A stretch of 60,058 bases of DNA from E44-bin88 sp050123275 (GTDB lineage: Bacteria; Chloroflexota; Dehalococcoidia; Dehalococcoidales; BS750m-G39), in NCBI GenBank assembly GCA_050123275.1, contig JASFHK010000010.1, positions 1-60,058 of the forward strand. Reading direction: 5' to 3'. Positions 49,852 to 59,085 of this stretch are shown in pieces. The translations under genes and the position numbers were made by a program. The notes beneath the pieces were generated by a model. The model ran no database searches. It saw nothing but the letters and a program-made list of their open reading frames with translations, and had not been told where the DNA came from. Within the stretch, counting starts at the first letter, position 1. Every line of letters starts with the position of its first letter.

Positions 49852-52800
49852 TTGGGCGCCTTCTGGCGGTAGTCGGCCACGGGCAGGGCGCTGTAAATCT
49901 GGCTGCCCCGCAATAGCACTTTCAACGCCGCCTGTGCGGTGTCGAGCGAGGTGAAGCAGGGGATGCGTAACTCGGTGGCGGTGCGGCGGATGCGGAAGCC
50001 GTCCCGCAGGGGGATGCGCCCGCCGGTGATGGTGTTGAGTATGCCGTTCACCGTCCGGTCGTTGATGATGTCGAGGACGTTGGGGTGCCCTTCGTTGAGC
50101 TTCTTGCGGATGGGCGTCACCGGCAATCCCGCCTGCTTAATCATGGCGGCGGTGCCCTCGGTGGCGTAGAGCTTGTAGCCCATCCGGGCGAAGCCCTTGA
50201 TGATGGGCAGCGCCTCCGGCTTGTCGCGGTCGGCGATGCTGAAGAGCATGGCGCCCTTCTCCTGCAGGCTGATGCCCGCCGCCTGCAGCGCCTTGGCCAG
50301 TGCGGCGTCGTAGTTATAGTCAATGCCCATTATCTCGCCGGTGGACTTCATCTCGGGGCCGAGATAGGTGTCGACGCCGATGAGCTTGGACATGGAGAAG
50401 ACGGGAGCTTTAATCGCCACCAGCTTTTGCCGCGGCCAGAGGCCGGTCTTATAGCCCTGCTCCTTTAGGCTCTGACCCAGCATGACCTTGGTGGCCACCT
50501 TGACCATGGGCACGCCGGTTACCTTGGAGATGAAGGGTATGGTGCGGCTGGCGCGGGGGTTTACCTCCAGCACGTAGACCGAGGAGCCGCCGTCTTCCTT
50601 GGGCATGATGACGAACTGGATGTTCATCAGCCCCTTTATCTTGAGACCTAATCCTATCCGAATTGCGTAGTCGACCAGCGTGTTGACCTCTTCTTCGGTC
50701 AGGTTGATGCCGGGGTAGAGCGCCATGGAATCGCCGCTGTGGACGCCGGCGCGCTCGATGTGCTCCATGATGCCCGGAATAAGTATGTCCTCGCCGTCGC
50801 CGACGGCGTCGACCTCGGCTTCTTTGCCTTCGAGGTACTTATCGATGAGTACGGGGTGCTTGGTGTCCAGCTCGATGGCCTGCTTGATATAGCGGCTCAA
50901 CTCCCTGGCGTCGTGGACGATTTCCATGGCTCGCCCGCCGAGAACGTAGCTGGGGCGCACCAGCACCGGGTAGCCGATGAGCTTGGCCACCTTGAGCGCT
51001 TCCTCTCTTGAAGTCACGCCGGCGCCGGGAGGCTGGGGTATGCCTAATTCGTTCAGGAAATTCTCGAAGCGGCGCCGGTCTTCGGCCAGGTCGATAGCGT
51101 CGACGCTGGAGCCGATGATGGGCAGGCCGCTGCGTGATATCGGCTCGGCCAGGTTGATCGCCGTCTGCCCGCCGAACTGGACTATCGAGGGCGGCGCCTC
51201 GCCGTTGCTCCCTTCGTTTTCCAGTATGTCGCGCAGGCTCTCCTCGTCCAGCGCTTCGAAGTAGAGGCGGTCGCTGGTGTCGAAATCGGTGGAGACCGTC
51301 TCCGGGTTGGAGTTGACCATGATGGACTGGTAGCCCGCTTCCTGCAACGCCCAGGCCGAGTGGACGCTGCAGTAATCGAACTCGATGCCCTGGCCGATGC
51401 GTATCGGCCCGCTGCCGATGACCACCGCCTTGTTGCCCTCGGGGGCGACGGCCTCGTTCTCCTGCTCGTAGCTGCTGTAGAAATAGGGGGTGGCGGCATC
51501 GAACTCGGCGGCGCAGGTATCCACCATCTTGTAGACGGGGCGTATTTTCCAGTCTTGGCGCAGCTTTCTCACCTGCTCCGGCAGCCTGTCGGCCAGCGTG
51601 CCGATTTGCCCGTCGGCGAAGCCCAGCCGTTTTGCCTGGAGCATTAACTCCGGCGTCAGCGGCTCGGCCAGCAGCTTCTTTTCCATTTCCACGATGTTAT
51701 TCAGCTTGGTGGTGAACCAGAGGTCGATATGCGTGTGTTCCGAGAGCGCCTCGGGGGTTATGCCCCGCCGCAGCGCCGCCATCAGCGCCCAGAGCCGCAG
51801 GTCGTTGGGCTCCAGCGGGTAGTTCTTGATGTCGTCGCCCAGCTTTAAGCGCGGGTCTTCCCAGAGCAATGACCGCTTGCCGAACTCCAGCGAGCGTATC
51901 GCTTTCTGCAGTGCGGCCTCGAAGCACCTGTCGATAGCCATCACCTCGCCGGTGGCTTTCATCTGGGTGCCGATAATCCTGTCGCCGAACTCGAACTTGT
52001 CGAAGGGCCAGCGCGGTATCTTGACTACAAGGTAGTCCAGCGCCGGCTCGAAGGAGGCCATCGTCTTGCCCGTTACCTGGTTGGGTATCTCGTCCAATCT
52101 TTTGCCCACGGCGATTTTGGCGGCGACGCGGGCGATGGGGTAGCCGGTGGCTTTGGAGGCCAGCGCCGAGCTGCGGCTGACCCTGGGGTTGACCTCGATG
52201 ACGTAGTAGTTTTCGCTGTTGGGGTCGAGGGCGAACTGGACGTTGCAACCGCCTTCCACGCCCAGGGCGCGGATGATGTTGAGGCTGGCGGTGCGCAGCA
52301 TCTGGTATTCCTTGTTGGTCAGCGTCTGGCTGGGGGCGACGACGATGCTGTCGCCGGTGTGTACGCCCATCGGGTCGAGGTTTTCCATGTTACAGACGGT
52401 GATGCAGTTGTTGGCGGCGTCGCGCATCACCTCGTACTCTATCTCTTTCCACCCCGCCACCGATTTCTCTACCAGCACCTGGTTGATGGGGCTGGCGGCG
52501 AGACCGGCGCTGACCACCCTCTCGAACTCTTTGGGGGTGCGGGCCACGCCGCCTCCCGTTCCGCCCAGCGTATAGGCGGGGCGAATAATGAGGGGCAGCC
52601 CGATTTCCTTGGCGACCTTGCGCGCCTGCTGCAGGCTGTTGGCGATGGCGCTCTGCGGCGTGGGTTCGCCGATTTTAGTCATCAGCGCCTTGAAAAGCTC
52701 GCGGTCTTCGGCGTTGCGGATGGTCTGAATGGGCGTGCCCAGTGATTTGACGTTGTATTTCTCTAAGATTCCGGCGTCGGCTAAATCTACGGCTAAATTA

Positions 52801-53081
52801 AGTCCCGTCTGCCCGCCCAGTGTGGGCAACAGCCCGTCGGGGCGCTCTTTTTCGATGATGCGCCCCACCATCTCCACGGTGAGCGGCTCGATATAAACGA
52901 TGTCGGCGATGCCTTCGTCGGTCATGATGGTGGCGGGATTTGAGTTGACCAGCACGGAGGTGACGCCTTCTTCGCGCATGGCTTTACAGGCCTGGGTTCC
53001 GGCGTAGTCGAACTCCGCCGCCTGCCCGATGATGATGGGGCCGCTACCGACAATCAGAACTTTTTTAGGTTTAGACATCAA
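49848..53081 (-). CDS. carB: Carbamoyl phosphate synthase large chain
   Basis: Makes carbamoyl phosphate from bicarbonate, ATP and CarA-supplied ammonia. Full length at 1077 aa; both halves are present (IVGSGPIIIGQAAEFDYAG at the N-terminus and IGSGPIRIGQGIEFDYCS near residue 560; ATP-grasp EVNPRVSRSSALASKATG and EVNPRASRTIPFISKVTG), ending with the MGS-like allosteric domain (about 935-1077). TAGGAG lies before the ATG, inside the end of the preceding gene. Separated from carA by ppcA, a cassette and a membrane protein. Confidence 0.97.
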   Translation of the reverse strand: MMSKPKKVLIVGSGPIIIGQAAEFDYAGTQACKAMREEGVTSVLVNSNPATIMTDEGIADIVYIEPLTVEMVGRIIEKERPDGLLPTLGGQTGLNLAVDLADAGILEKYNVKSLGTPIQTIRNAEDRELFKALMTKIGEPTPQSAIANSLQQARKVAKEIGLPLIIRPAYTLGGTGGGVARTPKEFERVVSAGLAASPINQVLVEKSVAGWKEIEYEVMRDAANNCITVCNMENLDPMGVHTGDSIVVAPSQTLTNKEYQMLRTASLNIIRALGVEGGCNVQFALDPNSENYYVIEVNPRVSRSSALASKATGYPIARVAAKIAVGKRLDEIPNQVTGKTMASFEPALDYLVVKIPRWPFDKFEFGDRIIGTQMKATGEVMAIDRCFEAALQKAIRSLEFGKRSLLWEDPRLKLGDDIKNYPLEPNDLRLWALMAALRRGITPEALSEHTHIDLWFTTKLNNIVEMEKKLLAEPLTPELMLQAKRLGFADGQIGTLADRLPEQVRKLRQDWKIRPVYKMVDTCAAEFDAATPYFYSSYEQENEAVAPEGNKAVVIGSGPIRIGQGIEFDYCSVHSAWALQEAGYQSIMVNSNPETVSTDFDTSDRLYFEALDEESLRDILENEGSNGEAPPSIVQFGGQTAINLAEPISRSGLPIIGSSVDAIDLAEDRRRFENFLNELGIPQPPGAGVTSREEALKVAKLIGYPVLVRPSYVLGGRAMEIVHDARELSRYIKQAIELDTKHPVLIDKYLEGKEAEVDAVGDGEDILIPGIMEHIERAGVHSGDSMALYPGINLTEEEVNTLVDYAIRIGLGLKIKGLMNIQFVIMPKEDGGSSVYVLEVNPRASRTIPFISKVTGVPMVKVATKVMLGQSLKEQGYKTGLWPRQKLVAIKAPVFSMSKLIGVDTYLGPEMKSTGEIMGIDYNYDAALAKALQAAGISLQEKGAMLFSIADRDKPEALPIIKGFARMGYKLYATEGTAAMIKQAGLPVTPIRKKLNEGHPNVLDIINDRTVNGILNTITGGRIPLRDGFRIRRTATELRIPCFTSLDTAQAALKVLLRGSQIYSALPVADYRQKAPK

Positions 53082-53086
53082 TACTC

Positions 53087-53674
53087 CTACAAAACGCAGT
53101 CAAGAAAACAATTTCTAATTAAAGGACAACTGTATATTAGGATTTCGCTGAGTATGAAAATTCCCCAAGCGATAATCGCCAAGAAGGCCATACGCTTTGT
53201 TAATTTATAACCTTGTGGACCCCGTCCTGGTTCATTTTGGTATTTCCCCCAAAGTTTTTTACCAGCTTCTTCAACAAGTGGGAACCATTTCCCGTCTTCC
53301 CAATCCTTAACGTCTTCTTTTTTAGCTGAGTCAACGAAGGTTACATACGAACTTTTGCGTAAGTTCAACTCTTTTTCTATTTCCACCATTCGGTGAAACA
53401 TAACACGGCGAATAAGATGTTGGCGAGTTAAATATCGTATCCAAACTATTAAAAGGGTAATAGAAAAGCCTCCTAAAACCAAAACAATAATTAATCTATA
53501 TACGTTGGCATTTGTATTTAAGAGGCTATAGATTACCGTTCCTGCTAATGTTAAAGTAGTCACGAAAAGTACTAAGCCACTTTGCCAACTAGCATGTACA
53601 CAATCACCCGCTTCACGCTGGCATACTGCATATTCTGCTAATAAAGCTTGCTCTGAGGGCTTATCACTTGTCAT
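53087..53674 (-). CDS. AT-rich membrane protein of unknown function
   Basis: 195-residue protein with three likely TM helices (about 30-52, 62-80, 165-187) and a soluble helix-rich loop (about 85-160; HRMVEIEKELNLRKS). The base composition is clearly more AT-rich than that of carB and ppcA, suggesting transfer. Its stop lies five bases from the carB start and overlaps the carB ribosome site. I do not recognise it. It resembles in style the small AT-rich TM gene at the right end of the window. Confidence 0.65.
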   Translation of the reverse strand: MTSDKPSEQALLAEYAVCQREAGDCVHASWQSGLVLFVTTLTLAGTVIYSLLNTNANVYRLIIVLVLGGFSITLLIVWIRYLTRQHLIRRVMFHRMVEIEKELNLRKSSYVTFVDSAKKEDVKDWEDGKWFPLVEEAGKKLWGKYQNEPGRGPQGYKLTKRMAFLAIIAWGIFILSEILIYSCPLIRNCFLDCVL

Positions 53675-53747
53675 CTCTACCCCACCCCCCTTATCTTTTA
53701 TTCCCCCAGTGGTGGGGTTGGGAGGTAATCTATGTTGTTAAGCGACG

Positions 53748-54246
53748 ACGCTCGTTCCCCCTTTCGTAAAGGGGGATTAAAGGGGATTTTCGTCAAAGCG
53801 TCGCCTCCATTATTTTCTCGACTACTCCATCGGTGTTATTCAATACTTCCTCGTTAGCGACCCTCAACACTCTCAAACCAAGGCTACGTAAGTAATCGTC
53901 CCTTATTCGGTCGTATTCAATCGTCTCACCGACGAGGTGGTGACTGCCATCTATCTCTATAACCAACTTAGCTCTGTGGCAGAAGAAGTCGACGATATAA
54001 TCTCCGACTGGTTTCTGCCTGTAGAAGTGGTATCCTTTTAGTTGTCGCATTCTTATTCTTTCCCACAGTCGCCTTTCGGCCTCGGTCATATCGTCTCTTA
54101 ATTGCCTAGAGAGCTGCTTCAGCTTTTTATCGTAGACCAGCATAAACCCCTTCCGCTCTCCCCTCTTTAACGCTCGTTCCCCCTTTACAAAAGAGGCTTG
54201 CCCGCCGTAGCTTTAGCGAAGGCGGGGGATTAAGGGGGATTTTCGT
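53748..54246. repeat. DUF559 cassette bounded by direct hairpin repeats
   Basis: Left repeat 53748-53793 and right repeat 54170-54246 both start ACGCTCGTTCCCCCTTT and end with GGGGGATT...GGGGATTTTCGT. The left contains the stem CCCCCTTT/AAAGGGGG (53757-53775); the right has an insertion with its own stem CCCGCC/GGCGGG. Between them lies one DUF559 gene. It looks like a small mobile or formerly mobile unit, lodged between carB's upstream neighbour and ppcA. Confidence 0.7.
53793..54143 (-). CDS. DUF559 endonuclease-like protein
   Basis: 116-residue protein of the DUF559 group, related to very-short-patch/PD-(D/E)xK nucleases: MTEAERRLWERIRMRQLKGY, FYRQKPVGDYIVDFFC, then KLVIEIDGSHH with the acidic residues, and LRSLGLRVLRVANEEVL. 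Its stop codon falls in the left repeat. Likely a selfish or repair nuclease carried by the cassette. Position within a biosynthetic operon supports insertion. Confidence 0.88.
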   Translation of the reverse strand: MLVYDKKLKQLSRQLRDDMTEAERRLWERIRMRQLKGYHFYRQKPVGDYIVDFFCHRAKLVIEIDGSHHLVGETIEYDRIRDDYLRSLGLRVLRVANEEVLNNTDGVVEKIMEATL

Positions 54247-54251
54247 GCCCC

Positions 54252-55715
54252 TCACCCCAAAAAACTCCTGATATTGGCCGCGCGCAGCACCCGCTGCTCC
54301 AGCCAGGTCTTGTCACCGTCCAAAGATTTCAGTATGTTATCGGTCACTTCCTTGTGCTCCCGGTTGACCTCGAATTCCACCGGGAACTCTTTTATCGTAT
54401 CGGCCAGCTCTTTGGTCAAAAAGGGCGTGTCGGGGTTGAGGTACTGCAAAGCGTCCCGCAGGTCGTCCTGGCAGGATAGATAGACGCTTTTGATGAACTC
54501 GATGTCGTCCTTGGTGAGCGCGTTCAGGCCCAGTATTTCGGGGGGCAGGCCGATGGAATAGAGCGTGGCGGTGAAGGTGATGACCCTGGGCAAAGTGATG
54601 CCCTTCATGTTGCGCGGGTAGCCGAACAGCCCGATGTGGAGCTTTCTCTTGCGGCGGTTGGGTATGTACTTGGCCAGCTCGTTGATGACGGGCGCCAGCA
54701 CCTCGACCTGTTTCTGGTACTCGGCGGAGTAGCGCTCGATGATGTCCAGGCTTCTCTCCTCGTCGATTTCCAGCGGCGAGCCCGTTTCCCGCTGCCGCAG
54801 CTTTTTTATGGCGGCGACGACCTCGTCGTGAGGGTGGTCGTATTTGAAGGCGGACTGGATGGTGAAGGTATGGGCGCTGGGGTAGTCCTTGACGATGGTG
54901 TCCGCCGTTTCCGGCTTGAGGTTGCCGCGGAAGGGCGCCGAGCCGACGCCCATGATGGGGTAGATTTTCACGCCCGTTTCCAGCGACATCCTGTGCAATC
55001 TTTGCAGGGCAATCTTGTTCATGAGCACGGCGCTGACCTGCCCGTAGTTCATGCCCGGGTCGGAGCGGGCCAGAAAGACGCGCTGGTGGTCGATATCCTT
55101 GTCCTGTAGATAGGCGCGGGTTATCTCGTGGGCGTTGAGCATGTGCTCCTTTTCCTCGAAGAGGGGAATTACATTGATGGTCTCCGGCTGGAACTCGCCT
55201 ATCCAGTCGCGGATGGAAATGTCGCCCGGCTTGAAGGGCTCGTGCTGCTTGCCGACGACGAAATCAGCGTAGTAGCGGTAGATGCGGTCGATGCATTTGT
55301 ACGATGTCGCCATGGGCAGGATGACCTCGAAGATGGGGGCGATGTCGTCACCGTAGAAGAGCTTGGCGGCGTCGAAGGAGCGCGGTATGCTCTCCAGCGT
55401 CTCCAAAAGAATCTTGGACTCGGCGTGCTCCACGGTGGGGTTGGGCACACGCAGCGTGATGAAAATGTCCTCGCCCAGCCGGTTGTTTCTGAAGAAGCCC
55501 TCGTAGCGGGTGAGCAGCTTCTTGACCACGTAGTTATCCACCTCTTTGCCCTCGCAATCCCACATCTGCTCGTCGCAGGTGAGGTGGGAGAAGGTGTAAT
55601 AGGCCTCCTGTATCTCATCCTCGCCGCTTAGCTGCGGGTCGTCGGCAAAGAAGGGCGGGTTTACGTTATCGGGGTGCTGGGTGCTCATGCACTTTGGTAC
55701 TTTGCTCGCTTTCAT
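54252..55715 (-). CDS. ppcA: Archaeal-type phosphoenolpyruvate carboxylase
   Basis: 487-residue PEP carboxylase of the short archaeal (PpcA/atPEPC) type, forming oxaloacetate from PEP and bicarbonate. Starts KVPKCMSTQHPDNVNPP; catalytic segments include FLARSDPGMNYG, PIMGVGSAPFRGN and TFTIQSAFKYDHP, with the C-terminal helix RAANIRSFLG. Far shorter than the roughly 900-residue bacterial enzyme. It overlaps carA by four bases (ATGA) inside the pyrimidine operon, so oxaloacetate for aspartate and carbamoyl phosphate would be made together. Confidence 0.93.
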   Translation of the reverse strand: MKASKVPKCMSTQHPDNVNPPFFADDPQLSGEDEIQEAYYTFSHLTCDEQMWDCEGKEVDNYVVKKLLTRYEGFFRNNRLGEDIFITLRVPNPTVEHAESKILLETLESIPRSFDAAKLFYGDDIAPIFEVILPMATSYKCIDRIYRYYADFVVGKQHEPFKPGDISIRDWIGEFQPETINVIPLFEEKEHMLNAHEITRAYLQDKDIDHQRVFLARSDPGMNYGQVSAVLMNKIALQRLHRMSLETGVKIYPIMGVGSAPFRGNLKPETADTIVKDYPSAHTFTIQSAFKYDHPHDEVVAAIKKLRQRETGSPLEIDEERSLDIIERYSAEYQKQVEVLAPVINELAKYIPNRRKRKLHIGLFGYPRNMKGITLPRVITFTATLYSIGLPPEILGLNALTKDDIEFIKSVYLSCQDDLRDALQYLNPDTPFLTKELADTIKEFPVEFEVNREHKEVTDNILKSLDGDKTWLEQRVLRAANIRSFLG

Positions 55716-56800
55716 CGTCCGGCTTCCTTTATCGACTCCACGAATCTGTCGAAAAGATAGGTGTTGTCCAGCGGCCCCGGCGACGCCTCGGAGTGGTACT
55801 GAATGGCGAAGATGGGCAGCTCTTTGTGCTTTAGCCCCTCCACCGTGCCGTCGTTGAGGTTGATGTGGGTCACCTCTAACTCTTTACCGATGCTGTCCGG
55901 GTCGACGGCGTAGCCGTGGTTCTGGGCGGTGATGTGTATTCGGCCCGTGGCCAGCTCGCGCACCGGGTGATTGGCGCCGCGGTGGCCGAACTTTAGCTTG
56001 AAATTCCTGCCGCCGAAGGCGCGGGCGATGAGCTGGTTGCCCAGGCAGATGCCCATCATCGGTTGCCGGCCCGCCAGCTTTTTCACCGTGCCCACCACGT
56101 AGTCCAATAGTTCAGGGTCGCCCGGTCCCGGCGAGAGCAAAACGCCGTCCGGCTTCAGGTCCAGAATCTCATCGGCGGGCGTGGTGCAGGGGACGACGGT
56201 AACGGCGCAGCCCCTTTGCGCCAGCAATCTCAAGATGTTGTATTTCAGCCCGCAGTCGAGGGCGACGACCTTGTATTCCGGCTCGCTCCCGTTCTGCCAC
56301 TGGTAGGCTTTCCCGGTGGTCACCTGCCTGACGAAGTCGATGGAATCGTAGTTCGGCTGCTTCTTGAGCGCTTTCAACGCCTGCTGCGGCGTCTTGTCGC
56401 TGGTGATAATGCCCATCATCACGCCCACCGAGCGTAATTTTCGCGTCACGGCGCGGGTGTCGATGCCGCTGATACCGGGTATGTCGTACTCGGCCAGGTA
56501 CTGGTGCAGCGTCTTGCCGTTGAGGTAGTGGCTGGGCTGGTAGCACTCCTCGCGTATGGCGAAGCCCCTGACCTGTATCCGGGCCGACTCGATGTCAATC
56601 TCGTTGATGCCGTAGTTGCCGATGAGCGGGTAGGTAGGGACGACGATTTGTCCGGCGTAGGACGGGTCGGTGAGCATTTCCTGGTAGCCCACCATGCTGG
56701 TGTTAAAAACGACCTCGCCGTAGGCGTCGGATTCGGCGCCGAAGGAACAGCCCTCATAGACCGAGCCGTCGGCCAAAACGAGTCTGGCGGGTTTGTTCAT
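55712..56800 (-). CDS. carA: Carbamoyl phosphate synthase small chain
   Basis: Glutaminase subunit, 362 aa. N-terminal domain (ADGSVYEGCSFGA, FNTSMVGYQEMLTDPSYAG) and class I amidotransferase domain with nucleophile Cys in MMGICLGNQL and His/Glu in QYHSEASPGP. It is six bases after pyrC and overlaps ppcA. Confidence 0.97.
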   Translation of the reverse strand: MNKPARLVLADGSVYEGCSFGAESDAYGEVVFNTSMVGYQEMLTDPSYAGQIVVPTYPLIGNYGINEIDIESARIQVRGFAIREECYQPSHYLNGKTLHQYLAEYDIPGISGIDTRAVTRKLRSVGVMMGIITSDKTPQQALKALKKQPNYDSIDFVRQVTTGKAYQWQNGSEPEYKVVALDCGLKYNILRLLAQRGCAVTVVPCTTPADEILDLKPDGVLLSPGPGDPELLDYVVGTVKKLAGRQPMMGICLGNQLIARAFGGRNFKLKFGHRGANHPVRELATGRIHITAQNHGYAVDPDSIGKELEVTHINLNDGTVEGLKHKELPIFAIQYHSEASPGPLDNTYLFDRFVESIKEAGR

Positions 56801-56806
56801 GGGCTG

Positions 56807-58105
56807 TTAACTCCCTTCGTCTTTATAGACTAGCTTTCCCTGGTATATCGTCGCGATTACTTTGCCTTTCAGCGTTTCACCGGCCAGCGGCGTGTTCTTA
56901 CCCTTTGAGGCGAAGCGGCTGGTATCCACCGTCCACTCCCGCTCCGGGTCGAAGACGGTGACGTCGGCGGGGGCGCCTACGGCCAGCGTTCCAATCTGGC
57001 TGTGTTTACCTCCCAGTATCTTTGACGGCTCTACCGTCAGCTTGGCGATGAGCGTGTTCAGGCTTATTTTCTTACTGTGCACCAGCTTGAGCAGACTGCC
57101 CAGCGCCGTTTCCAGCCCGCTGATACCGAAGGGTGCCTTGGCGAACTCGCAGAGCTTGTCGCCCTCGGTATGAGGGGCGTGGTCGGTGGCGATGATGTCC
57201 AGTGTGTTATCGTTAAGCCCCTCGATGAGGGCCGCGATGTCTTTTTCCGTCCGCAAGGGCGGGTTGACCTTGGCGTTGGTGTCGTAGCCGATAACCTGCT
57301 CCTCGGTGAGGGTGAGGTGGTGGGGGGTGACCTCGGCGGTGACCTTGACGCCTTTGGCCTTGGCGCGGCGGATAAGCTCGACGCCGCCGGCGGTGGTGGT
57401 GTGGGCGATATGTATCCAGCCGCCGGTCAGCTGCGCCAGCTCCAGGTCGCGGGCAACGATGATATCCTCGGCGGCGTTGGGTATGCCGCGCAGCCCCAGC
57501 CGGGCCGAAACCACGCCCTCGTTCATCTGCCCACCCTCGGTTAATACCGTGTCCTCGCAATGGTCGGTCACGGGCAGGTTAAAGGCGCGGCTGTAGTCCA
57601 GCGCCTGCCGCATGATGTATGAGTTCAAGGCCGGGTCACCGTCGTCGCTGAAGGCGATAACGCCGGCTTCGGCCAGCTCGCCCATCTCGGCCAGCTCTTT
57701 GCCTTTTCTCCCCTTGGTTATGCAGCCGATGGGCAACACCCTTATTACCGCTTCCGTGGCCGCTTTAGACTTTACGTACTCGACCGCCGTCTGGTCGTCC
57801 AGCGGCGGGTCGGTGTTGGGCATGCAGCAGATGGTGGTGAAACCGCCCCGGGCGGCGGCGCGGCTGCCGCTGGCGATGGTCTCTTTTTCCTCATATCCCG
57901 GCTCTCTCAGGTGCGTGTGCAGGTCAATCAGACCGGGGCAGACCACCATTCCTTTGGCGTCGATTACCTCGCCGTCTTTTTCCGGCGGTTCCCCTTTTCC
58001 CATCCAGGCTATCTTGCCGTCGGCGATGAGCAGGCTGGCGATCTCGTCCGTCTTCTGTCCGGGGTCTATGATTCTCCCGTTCTTTATTAAAATCGGTTTG
58101 TTCAT
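56807..58105 (-). CDS. pyrC: Dihydroorotase
   Basis: Cyclises carbamoyl aspartate. 432 aa, amidohydrolase of the longer bacterial (class I) type: metal motif DLHTHLREPGYEEKET, later DHCEDTVL, HIAHTTTAGG, and ATDHAPHTEGDK. The ATG at 58105 overlaps pyrB by four bases. Confidence 0.97.
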   Translation of the reverse strand: MNKPILIKNGRIIDPGQKTDEIASLLIADGKIAWMGKGEPPEKDGEVIDAKGMVVCPGLIDLHTHLREPGYEEKETIASGSRAAARGGFTTICCMPNTDPPLDDQTAVEYVKSKAATEAVIRVLPIGCITKGRKGKELAEMGELAEAGVIAFSDDGDPALNSYIMRQALDYSRAFNLPVTDHCEDTVLTEGGQMNEGVVSARLGLRGIPNAAEDIIVARDLELAQLTGGWIHIAHTTTAGGVELIRRAKAKGVKVTAEVTPHHLTLTEEQVIGYDTNAKVNPPLRTEKDIAALIEGLNDNTLDIIATDHAPHTEGDKLCEFAKAPFGISGLETALGSLLKLVHSKKISLNTLIAKLTVEPSKILGGKHSQIGTLAVGAPADVTVFDPEREWTVDTSRFASKGKNTPLAGETLKGKVIATIYQGKLVYKDEGS

Positions 58106-59085
58106 TTTTTCTGGCTCCCGGCGAGAATGTAGAGCAAGGCCATGCGCACGGCCACCCCGTTAGCCACCTGTTGCTCGATGACGGATTGGGGGCCGTGGAC
58201 GATGGCGGAGGCAATCTCAATCTCTTCATTTACCGGGCCCGGGTGCATCACTAATGCCTCGGGCCTGGCTAGCTTCAGCCTGGCCTCGGTAAGCTGGTAT
58301 AGTTGAACATACTCACGTATACTGGGCAAAAGCCCGCTCTTCTGTCTTTCCAGTTGCAATCTTAAGGTCATCACGATGTCGGCGCCTTCTAAAGCACGCT
58401 CGATATTGTGCTCTATTTTCGTCCTGGGCAGCTGGCTGTCGGCCTCTCCCATCTCGTCGGGGAGCAGGGTGGGGGGGCCGCAGAGCGTGACGTCGATGCC
58501 CATCGTGGTCATGCCCCAGATGTTGGAGCGCGCCACGCGGCTGTGCAGTATGTCGCCGATGATGACCGCCTTCAACCCTTTCAGGTTTTCCCTGTGCTCT
58601 TGAATGGTGTAGAGGTCGAGCAGGGCCTGGGTGGGGTGGGCGTGCCAGCCGTCGCCAGCGTTGACGATGCAGGCGTCTACATACTCTGCGGCGATAGCGG
58701 GCGCGCCCGAGTGGGGGTGGCGCATGACGATGATGTCCGCACCCAGCGCCTTCAGCGTGGTTACCGTGTCCACCAGCGATTCGCCCTTGGTGACGCTGCT
58801 GGCGGTGGCGCTCAAAGAGGCGGCGTCGGCGCCCAGGTTCTTGGCGGCCAGCTCGAAGGAGAGGCGGGTGCGCGTGCTCGGCTCGTAGAAGAGCGTGAGC
58901 AGCGTCTTGCCGCGCAGCGCCGGTACTCTCTTTATGGGTCGCGACAGCACCTCTTTCATGGCCGTGGCCGTGCTGAAGACGAGCTCGATTTCCTCGCGGC
59001 TGAAGTCGTCGATGTCGAGTACGTGGCGGTGCCGCCAGAGCGAGGCCGGCTGAGGCGCCACCGTTTTTATCTGTTCCGTGGTCAT
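58102..59085 (-). CDS. pyrB: Aspartate carbamoyltransferase catalytic chain
   Basis: 327 aa; carbamoyl phosphate-binding FYEPSTRTRLSFELA, the aspartate loop HPTQALLDLYTI, and RLQLERQKSG and MHPGPVNEEIEI are present. No pyrI gene follows, consistent with an unregulated trimer controlled at the RNA level by PyrR. Overlaps pyrR and pyrC by four bases each. Confidence 0.97.
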   Translation of the reverse strand: MTTEQIKTVAPQPASLWRHRHVLDIDDFSREEIELVFSTATAMKEVLSRPIKRVPALRGKTLLTLFYEPSTRTRLSFELAAKNLGADAASLSATASSVTKGESLVDTVTTLKALGADIIVMRHPHSGAPAIAAEYVDACIVNAGDGWHAHPTQALLDLYTIQEHRENLKGLKAVIIGDILHSRVARSNIWGMTTMGIDVTLCGPPTLLPDEMGEADSQLPRTKIEHNIERALEGADIVMTLRLQLERQKSGLLPSIREYVQLYQLTEARLKLARPEALVMHPGPVNEEIEIASAIVHGPQSVIEQQVANGVAVRMALLYILAGSQKK

